From Diaporthe sp. PMI_573 (taxonomy: Eukaryota; Ascomycota; Sordariomycetes; Diaporthales; Diaporthaceae), in assembly GCA_021399435.1 (NCBI GenBank), contig JAJTUP010000118.1, forward strand, positions 88,189 to 152,188: a DNA stretch of 64,000 nucleotides, written 5' to 3'. Below, one piece after another: positions 55,278-64,000 of the stretch. The notes beneath the pieces were generated by a model that worked only from the letters and a program-made list of their open reading frames with translations, was not told the origin of the DNA and did not search any database. Numbering within the stretch: position 1 is the stretch's first letter; every line of letters begins with the position of its first letter. Made by a program: the position numbers and the translations under genes.

Positions 55278-56036
55278 TTAGATTGATGTGAGCGTCGTGG
55301 TTAACAGTGATGTGACCGTGCGTGTTACGGTAAGCATGGCCCATGACATGGTGGATGGAGGTGTCAGTTGAGTAGAAGAGCTGACCTGGGTCCTGTCGGT
55401 ACTAAGAGGAGGGATGAGATTGGTTGAAGTATGGTTCGACCCATTGTTAAAGAGTGGATCAGTATGGCCCGTCGGAGCTAGTGACTGAGGCCCCCATCCT
55501 GACGCGGTGCTTGCGTCCATCAGCGGGCTTGTGGACAGGCAGCTTGTGGTGCCGTCTTGCTGACGTGGGGGGAGCATATCCCCCGTTCCATTCAAGATAG
55601 AGGCGAAACTGCATGTTGATGATCCCGCGCATTGCCTGCAGCGATGTCAGTATACACACCACGCCCGCCGATATCTATAGCATACCATATTATCCGAGCG
55701 CCCCCGTTGGGCGCACCTGGCGGGATCAGGAAGCTGGTGACCAAGGGGCCCGGGCAGGGGAGGGTGGGCTTAAACGCGTAGGAGATTGGCACAAAGGCTT
55801 CGTCCGCGAATTGCAGGAGGGCACGGCATTCATCTCCGAACGGAGACTCGTGTCTGTTGAGGCTATAATTAGCAAATGACCAACCAGCGTCGGAGGGTTT
55901 CATTACACTGCCGAGGACGTGAGAGGCACCAGCAACCAGCTGAAGGGATGGGTTGGATATGCACATGACGGGACGGTCCTCAAAGGCCCTTGCCGCTGTT
56001 GGCCAGCAAGGCGCCGAGCGTGAGTGCAGCCTTCAT
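55278..56036 (-). pseudogene. Secreted, Ser/Thr-rich protein with a one-base frameshift
   Basis: ATG at 56036 gives MKAALTLGALLANSGKG, a signal-peptide-like start, then a TGA. A one-base change in GGCAAGGGCC (about 55985) would carry the frame on to VMCISNPSLQLVAGASHVLG, FGDECRALLQF, and LPCPGPLVTSFLIPPGAPNG. A 50-bp intron (55685 down to 55636, GTATGC..TACTGAC..GCAG) joins ARIIW to QCAGSSTCSFASILNG, restoring the W(Q)CAG..C pattern seen in small fungal extracellular beta-sandwich proteins. The C-terminal 90 residues are Ser/Thr-rich, perhaps wall-anchored. Enzymatic role unknown. Either the gene is recently dead or the indel is a sequence error. Confidence 0.55.
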
Positions 56037-56441
56037 GGCGCAGCAGCCTTCTCTGCCACAACCTTCTTTTTTAAGAACTGGAACGGCGCGATGGATGAGA
56101 GATGCGCTTGCAACCACTCGCAAAGCAGAGCGAACTTCAGTGCTATTTATCTTGGTGCGTATTAAATACCAGGGACATTGCCGCACCAGCGATGGAGGGG
56201 GAAACCGGAAGCCCATAAACCTGGATCACGGATACCCTTCTTCAGCGGCTACTCACACGCCGCACTCGGATCGTGTCGCCGATTGGCCTAAGTGGAATCG
56301 AAACGCTGAAATTTGCAAACACGGAATCGTGGACACCCTCTCCCACACACGACACTGCACCACTGCACCACGCCGCAAGATACGGTGCCAGCAGGATCCA
56401 GTCGATCGGTCCCCGGCTACAGCACTTGGAAACCAGGTGCC

Positions 56442-56879
56442 ATGGAAACCCATCCTCTGTGCGAAGGCGGCCTAGACCCTGCTTTCTGGGCGTCTTTCAT
56501 ACATGACATGGGGGGACAGGGTAACAGCCTCAGTGCACCAACTTTTGCGCCGGACATGCTGGAACCACAACTTTCTGAGCAGAAGCCCGGGAGCGCAGCT
56601 AATGATGATATGAGGAGGTTAGTCAGCAAAATCCTCATGCACCCCAATACTGACTTTGGCAGCCTGCAAATTATGATCTGCTCAAGGCAGGACAGGAGTG
56701 AGGCCAGTATTGCAGCGATACAGGCTGACCTGAGAGAGACGATGAGCTCCACGAGCCAGGTTCATGAGTTCTTGTTAAGTTTGGAATCTAGTATGGAAGC
56801 TTTGAAAGGTATGCTGGAAAAGTTACGCAGGGAGTATGGATGTGTTTGCCAAAACCCTGTACCGCCTGCTCAGTGGTAA
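56442..56879 (+). CDS. Small unknown protein with C-terminal coiled coil
   Basis: ATG at 56442 (METHPLCEGGLDPAFWASFI), 145 residues. The last third (AAIQADLRETMSSTSQVHEF, LLSLESSMEALKGMLEKLRR) is predicted by eye to be helical/coiled coil. The open frame extends upstream to 56313 without good start context. No family recognised; it could be the last exon of a longer gene. Confidence 0.35.
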   Translation: METHPLCEGGLDPAFWASFIHDMGGQGNSLSAPTFAPDMLEPQLSEQKPGSAANDDMRRLVSKILMHPNTDFGSLQIMICSRQDRSEASIAAIQADLRETMSSTSQVHEFLLSLESSMEALKGMLEKLRREYGCVCQNPVPPAQW

Positions 56880-57788
56880 TGCGGGCCGAACGGCGAATCC
56901 GCTGCAGCAAACTCTGACTTTGCAACGAGTTGCGGTGTGAATTTTAATAATGTGTATTTGTACCTGCGGAGTTTCGTGGGCCTTGAGGCTTGGATGCTTG
57001 ATTTTTAGTGGTCTGTATCGAAAGTAGATCTTTTTCAGGTCGTCACAAAGGCCCTGTTTGCTGGTTTCTTTTCTCTTCTGTTTCAGTGCTTGAGGTCGTG
57101 GCTTATTCTACCCTTCTATCTGTTAGACTCATCTTGTTGCCGGCGAGGGGAGGCGAATGTAGCGGCATGGTCAGAGTAGGAACTGGAACCAAGCGCTGGA
57201 ATTCGAAGAAACCAAGCCTGTCTGGCGTGTCTGCGGCGAATCAACCCAGTCGAATTGTCTGTGGTCAACATGAAATTCTTTGATGGAACTAACACGTCAA
57301 TTTTTTGCTACTCAGAGTCAACGTGTAATAGGTCTTTTCTCGTACCGAGCACTTTGAGTCGAAATTTATCTCAAGGTAGGCTGAACGATCACGATGGAGT
57401 AGACCTCCAAAATATCTGTATCATGCTGAGAGCATATTGCTAGAAAGCCAAATGAATGATCAAGCGCAGCAGTAGGAACGAGATCAAGCAGTCCGAGAAA
57501 TGAATTTTGGAGCAACCTCAGGGTTACCTATGCCAGCCCCCATCTTCGCTGTTCAGCACATATCTTCCAAGCACGGGGACCTAAACTTAATGTAGACTTT
57601 GACTAGTTATCCTATTTGTCGTCCGTCTTTGGCCTGTTCGTTCAAAATAGATCCCTGATGCACTGTACGAGAGCTGGGTGGTGTCAGGATTCTGCTTTTC
57701 TCTGTGGAGACCAATGAGTCGGAAATACCTGCGACAGCACCCGAAATAGAACCTCCGTGATCAGGCCTGGGAACGACTGTGGACGGTC
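56880..57788. other. No gene recognised
   Basis: A possible extra 3' exon of the following minus-strand gene lies at 57607-57800 (frame reading SISGAVAGISDSLVSTEKSR). Otherwise empty. Confidence 0.35.
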
Positions 57789-58265
57789 TCATCGAAGGCT
57801 TGCCCGATCTGTACTGGGGACGTTCGCCGGGGTTGTGAGCCAAGAGGCACGAAAAAAGGCTTGCGACGGGCCTCCAGGGTAAGCAAAGCGGCCATCGAGC
57901 CGCAAAGGTTGGACCAGGTGCGTCGGCACTACCTCGATACTATAGCTTGTGGAGGCCAGCCGAAGTTGGATGTAGCCCGGGATGTGTCGTTCAGTAAAGA
58001 ACTCTGAGGTGATGTGGGGCCACACCGTCGGTGTTCCTAGTCGCGGGAAGAACGTGAGGGAGAATCGGGGATATCGGACGGCATCGATCTCCTCTGCGAC
58101 AGCATTCTGAGCGCCCGAAGGAAACCAAAAAGCTATGCAGCCTTCGAGAGACGTATGATTCTCGAAGCTGTACGTGATCGAATCAAAGTATGTTGTTAGA
58201 CGGACGGCCATGTTCGGGACGGGCTGGCCGCAGATGTTCAAGACCCTGCAACAAATGGGGGCCAT
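57789..58265 (-). CDS. Transthyretin / 5-hydroxyisourate hydrolase-like protein (tentative)
   Basis: ATG at 58265: MAPICCRVLNICGQPVPNMA then VRLTTYF. The spacing (ITCHVLD..xGxPxxxxxVxL in the family), a middle YPRFSLTFFP strand and the late HIPGYIQLRLASTSYSIEV recall the transthyretin fold, whose HIU-hydrolase members act in urate degradation (family end: HYHxPLLLSPxxYSTYRG). The hallmark histidines and the YRGS C-terminus are not preserved, so hydrolase activity is doubtful. The frame ends at 57789; a GTGCCT..GTACAG intron could instead extend it to 57607. Identity is uncertain. Confidence 0.35.
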   Translation of the reverse strand: MAPICCRVLNICGQPVPNMAVRLTTYFDSITYSFENHTSLEGCIAFWFPSGAQNAVAEEIDAVRYPRFSLTFFPRLGTPTVWPHITSEFFTERHIPGYIQLRLASTSYSIEVVPTHLVQPLRLDGRFAYPGGPSQAFFRASWLTTPANVPSTDRASLR

Positions 58266-59424
58266 TTTTATTGACGGGACTCGAAATTAGGATGGAAGAA
58301 AGGGAAGCGGAGGCTACGGTTCTGGGCTTTATACGCAATCCAAGGTCGTGTTCAGTTCGAAGTCTATCTCTGACTTCCAGCTTGGCGTGAGTGGTCACCA
58401 CCACAGCCCAGTTCTTTCTTAATGCACTCCGTATGAACAATTTTCTAGGATCTGGCGTGAGGCAGAACCTCTAAGAAGGAGTACCCCGGCTAATCGCAGT
58501 TCCCGACCTGACCCCTACCACACAGAGTAGCATACGATGTGATTAAGATCATGAATTACACCACATGTATCAAGCCTTCGGAAACGGGCTACTTGGGGGA
58601 TCAGGTTGGAATTGAAAATCCTGATTTGCGGTCAACATATGTTCTTAGTGCATCGGTGGAATACTTACGGGTTCGCATCAAAGTTTTGCGCAGCAGACCA
58701 CGTTTCGAAAGGATCTCATTTGAGAGACGTGTAGGAATACACCCCACACTACAAGTAGCAGTCCTTCCTTACACATATAGGCACTCGACCCGTGACGCGA
58801 ATATCATTATTTCTCTCCAGTTACTTTCTGCGGCTTAACACCTTTCAAAACCAAATGGGTGTCGAAATAGACATGAGAGAAGGTCCACATATGGTGTCTA
58901 CTGTTAAACAAAGCGGATGAAGTGCCATGGCCACACCGACTAAAGTCCATCGCTATTTCACTTCGTTGTGGCCATTCAAATATGACTTTCTCTCTTTTGC
59001 TAGGCGAGAGATCTTGTTGCAATTATGCGCCAGTGTTTCTACCGCTGCGTTGAGGATCGGAAGTATGAAATCCTGGTTCCATGGCTGCGAGGGAGCCCGG
59101 TAGGGGAATGCCTCGGTCACGCCAAAATTCCAGCCACTCTGTTTGGAATGGAGCCATGATTTGTGGTGTCCCACCACCGACCACATCGTGAGACCTATGG
59201 CTTGCCATCCGAGAATGAGGTGCTGTGCGGCCAAGTTACCGGTTCTTTGGGTCGGAATTGAGAGCAGTCTTAGGTTTTTCTCTGTAAACCCGCCAGTACT
59301 GCACTCCTCTGCAGCTTCCCGTATATAATGATGATCACACGCACCTCTCCTTCAATTACCATGATATTAACCGACTCTATTTCCTCCAATCTAAAGCTGG
59401 CTATCCAGTATCCCCAAAACAAAA
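58266..59424. other. No gene recognised
   Basis: Divergent upstream region of two genes; short ORFs on both strands without recognisable content. Confidence 0.4.
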
Positions 59425-60278
59425 ATGTCCATCCAGACGAACGGAAATGATCAGCACGTCGCCAGGTTCGGTCACGAGCTGAAGTGGCTGCACGCCGCAG
59501 AAACCCGGGGTCAGGTAGGGCTTGGGCTGCTCCATCAACACGAGAGGGAGAGCTTATACAGAACAACATGTTGGACGATGATCGCGAGGTCAGGATGAAG
59601 CTGCGAAGAAAGTTTGAACTGGGAATGGACTATTTCCTTGATGTGAAGAACACGCTTTTACTGTGGCTGGCGATGTGGGACGAACTGCTGGGACAGAAAT
59701 GCCGTTACGACCGTGAAGGTATATTACCGGTGAGCCCGGGAAATGCTGGATGCCTCATTCCTGTCCCTGGTTACACTTACCCGCAGGCTCAATATCGGCT
59801 CTGCAGATCCCTCTCTGGTGAGCTCCGAGTCGTTGTCGGCCATGTGTCATCTGCCAGGGCTGCCGGCACGGGCGAGCCCCCAGGTGCCACGGTGACAGGA
59901 ACAGGGACGGAACACCCCGATGACCTGGACACAATCTTAGCAGTGGATTCAAGCGATAACGAGATGTTCGATTCCGGATCGGATGAGTCCGAAAATGCCC
60001 CTGACGGCACGGGAGACAACGCAGATCTCACCGAAAAGGGGCAAAGCGGGTCCGACACCATTTTCGTTCTAGGTGACGTGGATGCTGAAGGTAACTTCGG
60101 ATCCGACTATGTCGCAAGAGCTTTGGACCGCCGGCCGGAATGCTCGTCGGTGGAGATGCGGCGGAGGGGTCTCCGTCCTCGTGGCCTTGGGGGAAATGTC
60201 GCATCTATCATACCAAGGAAAAGGGCGGCCTATCAATGCGATGCTGATGCCGAAGGGGGACGAATGCTTAAAAGATGA
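59425..60278 (+). CDS. Unknown protein, two or three exons
   Basis: ATG at 59425 (MSIQTNGNDQHVARFGHELK). Exon 1 ends at 59514; a 47-bp intron (GTAGGG..TACAG) joins it to NNMLDDDREVRMKLRRKFEL and GMDYFLDVKNTLLLWLAMWD. A second possible in-frame intron (GTGAGC..CCGCAG, 57 bp, about 59730-59786) would remove VSPGNAGCLIPVPGYTYPQ. The second half is acidic and Ser/Asp-rich (DTILAVDSSDNEMFDSGSDE) and ends basic (RRRGLRPRGL, IIPRKRA). Predicted 246 residues with the first intron removed. No known domain; may be nuclear. The reading frame is clean, so it may be functional. Confidence 0.5.
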
Positions 60279-62445
60279 GTTCGGAGGTTGATGCCAGATG
60301 TTCCTGGGCTCTGCAACCTTAAGCACCAACGAATTGTTAATTCTGCGCGCTCATGATGTACTGAGTCGTTGATGACGGTGAGGTTTTCTTAATGTTTTTC
60401 TGTTAGGAGGACTCTGTGTACCGTACTTTATGGAGATCAATTACCTCAAGCACGAGAGATTGAGTTCTCGGTGGCTTCAATACACGGGCTGGTCCCACAT
60501 CTGTCAGTGCTATGCTGCGTTGCTAAAACTGCCGAGCACACGTTTTGACCCCTGCTCATATTCTAGAGCTGCATCTGCAATTGAGGAACGATCCGCTTTA
60601 CTCATCATAAACAACACATATATGCGAATTTGATCTGGTAGGCTTGATTGGTCGTACTGGGATACCTTGACGGAAGATACAACCTGCGCAGGGTGTACGG
60701 AGGGCCTCTGCTATTGTGGCAGCCAGGCGGTAGCTGATTGGCCCGGAATGGATCTTACCTTGTGCAAGACCATACAGGATGGATCAAAACCACTAGTGCA
60801 TGGTGTACAAGCTTCTTCGTCCTGGGATTGATGTCAGGGTCGGTGGATTCCACTTGCGGGCCGCGGCTTGCTCGTCCTCACCTCACTGCCCATAAGATGG
60901 GCGCATCTGTGACCGATCCAGGCTCGTCCTCGTCTACTGTCAGCTTTCAAGCACCGTCAGACAGCCTTTCTACTCCTTGCCGCTGTAGTCAAGAGGCACT
61001 CCTCGGCATCACCAACGATGTCATACGTGCACTTGCAAGCAGAGTAGCAGGTGCTGCTCACAGTCAACGAAGGGGTCCACTTCCTGTTGAAAATTGGGAC
61101 TCCAATACTAACTGTTTCTATCATCGTGTTTCCACAGCTACACGTGTTGGTCCAGCTCTCAACAGCCCGGGCCCAATGTACCCGAAGACCTGCCAACCGG
61201 ACAGCACAAGCACACCTGGGCATGGGTGAAATCACGGTGAGAGGCCTGGAACAGTAGACGATTAGCAGGCATTCGCCTGGCTGGATGGCAGCACCGTCAA
61301 ACTCCCCGAAATCGTGGCGAGAATCCCTCTCACTTGGTGCTGCTGGATCGACTAGATATAGCACATTGGCGATCACGATGGGTTCTTGGCTCCAGCCGAG
61401 GCGGTACCTCGGCTTACAGGGTTTCATGCCAAAGTGGGAACGGCGCCTGCACTCTACCACACTGCTACACCAGTAGTCTATTCGGGCCTGTCGCCTGCGT
61501 GAGGTATATAGGCTGGCGCAGGTGCGCAACTGTGGCGGCCCATGATCCCAAAGGGGCTTAGCTTACGGAGTAACTGCTACGTCGGCCAATGGTACTACCG
61601 GCTCAGACTCGTTCGATTTGAACGAGTCTCGTCCGGGGCGCGATCCAAAACGCAGGGAAATAGGGTGCGCTTTGCAGTTCATAAAGCAGTGCAAATGCCC
61701 TACAAATTGTAGCTGACCCGGAGTACAGTAGATCTGCCCATCGACTGCGAATTATGGCGAGAATTGTCCCTCTGTCCTGCGTCATCTTCCTGCTCCCTCT
61801 CTTCATACGCATTGTTCAAGATGAGATATTCGGCGTCGATTATCCCTTACTGCGCGCCATGTGCGAAAAGATTGATATTGCGCGATGTTCTACCTGTCGG
61901 GGGCCATATAAGGTACTGGTCTGCTTGTGGCATATGGCAAGCAAAACTTTCTCATGGCTTGTTTGGGAGATGCCTTCTCGGTAAGCCTCAAATGTGTAAC
62001 CCACGAGGTCGACTGGGGCCTGCATGATTTGTGCCCAGGAGACTAATAAGCTAGTGCGAGCAACTTGGGTCTGGAAACCCGACGGCGGTGAGAGCCTGAT
62101 GACGGGACAGATGCAAAGGTAGTGAGACAAGACTATTATCGACGTGATTCGGGTCACGATGCATTGATATCGGATGCGTTCGAGATGGCAGGGCATCATG
62201 ATAAAACAAACTTAGGATCTAGCTGGTTGAATATGCTGAGGTGGTCTCACTTGATCCAAGGCGTCCTTTGGGCTGTAGATGTGTCATAAAATAGTCTAAG
62301 CTTCTCTGGCGTTCTTCTATGGACTAGCCACGAGGTCAGGTCCTGCCATTTTCATTGAAGGTTGGTCACTTAATACTGTACAACTCATACGGTCAACAAA
62401 AATAACCCCTGGTGATCTTAATCAGCCATCATGCCTGCGGGAATG
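60279..62445. other. Gene-poor region
   Basis: Overlapping ORFs on both strands at 60738-61229 and 60957-61529 have no recognisable domain and no consistent exon structure. Nothing firm is seen over about 2 kb. Confidence 0.4.
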
Positions 62446-63217
62446 TTATATTTCCCTTGATCGAGACATATGGAGGGTGTTCGTGAACGTGCGGCGCCGG
62501 GAAAATCTTGCGGAGTGTCGAACGTTGAGAAACGACTCGTCGTCCACGCGCAGGACATCGTAGTAGACAATCATCAAGTGCTCCCATTCATGAGCCTGAC
62601 TGTCCTCGCCGGTGCCGATAAACCTTCCAGATCTGCTGATATGTTTCCGTAATTTGTCGAAACTTAGGATTCTCTGCTCCCTGTCGCTATACACGACAAC
62701 CTCGCCTTCGAGGATACAGCTTTGTTTAAACTTACACCAGGAAGTGCCCAACCCCAAAGAATTTTCGATGACACCGTGCAATTTTTTCTTATCTTGAGTA
62801 CTATCTTTGCCACTCTTCGAGAATATTTGTATGCGGTCTGAGCCCCTCGAGAGGTCAATATGGATTTGGCAATATTCACCATCCATTTTGTTCTTAACAC
62901 TCATAAAGCCCTTGCCCATCTCAAGACAATGCTTGATGCTGCGGCCTTTCAGCCACGTCTGGCGGCCGACTTTGACGCCGATTTGAGGTTTGAAAAGTCT
63001 TGGGAGGTCTTCGGAGTCCATCTCTCTGAATGTAACACGGCTGCGTTCTTGCTCCAGCAGCCGAGTCGCAACGGTAAAATCGTCGTGTATCCTCATAATG
63101 TCGGGCAAGAGGCGATGGCAGCTGGCATATACCAAGCGTTCCGGGACGATAACCGGTAGGAAACTCTTGATAATCAACCTTGTCGCCCATTTTGCCTCTC
63201 TTGCAGTAAGTCTGCGG
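62446..63217 (-). pseudogene. Fragment of an ATP-dependent DNA ligase (adenylation domain)
   Basis: The minus frame from about 63213 reads LTAREAKWATRLIIKSFLPV then the adenylation domain: GFMSVKNKMDGEYCQIHIDL, holding motif I KxDG with the lysine that takes AMP, then RIQIFSKSGKDSTQDKK, CILEGEVVVYSDREQRILSF, RKHISRSGRFIGTGEDSQAH and HLMIVYYDVLRVDDESFLNV. This matches fungal DNA ligases that seal nicks in an ATP-dependent way. After RHSARFSRR the frame turns into unrelated sequence and stops, so motifs IV-VI and the OB fold are lost. Upstream the gene is cut by the MITE at 63218; I cannot find the N-terminal domain beyond it. About 255 of some 900 residues remain. Confidence 0.75.
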
Positions 63218-63600
63218 TAGGGATGCCCAGGTACATGTACGAGACCTTTCGTACAGTGTACGAGTACGAGAAGGTTCGTACTCGTACATGTACTCGTACA
63301 TCTTGAGTAAAAGTGACTTTGTCCAATTGCCGTTTTAGGTTTAGTGTCAGGAGCTGCCGGACCAAGAAAAGCTCACGATGGGATCAACTAGAGGAGAAGG
63401 ACTGGAAGGAACTAGAAGACATATATGCAGTACTTCTGCCAGGAAGAGGAGGATACAATGGAGGGAAAAGCTATCGCTAGCTTCGTTGACGATAAGAATG
63501 TTAAAAATATCACGAGATTTGCGACAAATGAAGCTACAATATGTCCCAAAAGGGTAAGCCTAAAAAGTCGTACATGTACTCGTACAAGTGGGCATCCCTA
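63218..63600 (-). mobile_element. 383-bp MITE, copy 2
   Basis: Reverse-complement copy of 43136-43518, same length, with two differences noticed in the central part. Ends TAGGGATGCCCA and TGGGCATCCCTA. It lies directly at the 5' edge of the ligase fragment. Confidence 0.88.
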
Positions 63601-64000
63601 GAACATCGACCGACACACGTATAGAAGAAGGCTGCCTCGCTCACACGTTGGATTACCTCGTGCCCCGTTCGGGAAGCCTATGGCGCCTCGCCATGCAGGC
63701 CGTCACTCTAGACGAAGAGGAGACTCTGGTCGTCGCTCTTGCCGGGACTTGCAAGGCTGAAGACGACCACTACCACATGTCGGCGAACCAAGATCAGCAG
63801 TGCCTGAACCTGCTGCAGCGCTTCCCCCCCGATGCCAAGGAGTACATAATCAACGAAAGGCTTGTGGGAAGGGGGAACGGGCCTTAGAGCAGGATGGCTA
63901 ATCAACCCCCAGGCCCTAAGGATTAAGGTGTGGACGAATATCTATCTACGAATATGTCATTTTTTCCCCTTGGTCCGACCCTATATTCAAGCCAAGCTTG
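63601..64000 (+). other. Unassigned ORF at the window edge
   Basis: A plus frame continuous from the MITE edge to 63887 reads IEEGCLAHTLDYLVPRSGSL and on to DAKEYIINERLVGRGNGP. It has a normal composition but no ATG outside the MITE and no recognised domain. Confidence 0.3.

Noticed and set aside
60738..61529. Possible secreted or LysM-like gene on either strand
   Set aside because: Cysteine-containing ORFs overlap on both strands, but no frame shows the LysM pattern or a consistent exon structure.
1..64000. Starship giant transposon
   Set aside because: I looked for a DUF3435-type tyrosine recombinase captain gene and saw none; the cargo-like mixture alone is not evidence.

Overview
The window is a transposon-rich accessory stretch of a filamentous ascomycete (Pezizomycotina) genome. 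Several observations point there. Genes carry short 46-60 bp introns with GT..AG borders and CTAAC/CTGAC-type branch sites. There is a PNP-NACHT-ankyrin receptor, a 2EXR-domain fragment, and fungal types of Copia, Gypsy, Tad-like LINE, pogo/Fot1, hAT and Helitron elements. I cannot fix the genus. There are few conventional host genes; most of the 64 kb is mobile elements in all states of decay and pieces of host genes.

Layout. 0.6-1.7 kb: a decayed LTR and a hAT fragment. 3.7-9.0 kb: one three-exon NLR-type immune/incompatibility receptor (nucleoside phosphorylase-like domain, NACHT ATPase, about 25 ankyrin repeats, some almost identical at DNA level). 9.7-12.1 kb: scraps of two nuclear import receptors (importin alpha and importin beta-3) and of a chromodomain protein. 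12.8-14.7 kb: a complete pogo/Fot1-like element with TIRs and TA target duplication whose transposase has one frameshift; two further fragments of the same family flank it. 15.8-16.2 kb: a 15-bp minisatellite. 16.9-22.75 kb: an almost intact Helitron (RepHel gene on the minus strand). 23.1-24.8 kb: an intact, unrecognised 545-aa nuclear-looking protein. 25.3-28.1 kb: two halves of hAT transposases in opposite orientation. 28.7-29.3 kb: a SnoaL-like protein. 30.3-31.2 kb: an internally deleted Gypsy element abutting the 3' end of a conserved-looking zinc-finger gene (31.2-33.9 kb). 35-35.7 kb: LINE ORF1 remnant. 37.06-42.30 kb: a full-length Copia element with LTRs identical by eye and gag and pol in one frame separated by a single UGA. 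42.8-49.7 kb: gene fragments, two kinds of TIR elements and a second copy of the Helitron upstream repeat. 50.25-53.08 kb: a stop-riddled hAT that cuts an F-box/ankyrin gene. 54-64 kb: a 2EXR fragment, a frameshifted secreted protein, a possible transthyretin/HIU-hydrolase-like protein, an unknown two-exon gene, and an ATP-dependent DNA ligase fragment abutted by a second, nearly identical copy of a 383-bp MITE.

How it fits together. Recently active elements (Copia, 383-bp MITE, pogo, Helitron) sit beside old ones with many stops, so the region has taken insertions over a long time. Gene fragments repeatedly lie beside DNA transposons, consistent with transposon capture or insertional breakage. 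The NLR, the 545-aa gene, the SnoaL-like gene, the zinc-finger gene and the 59.4-kb gene are the readable non-transposon genes. Domain and splice calls were made by reading the sequence; no database search was run.
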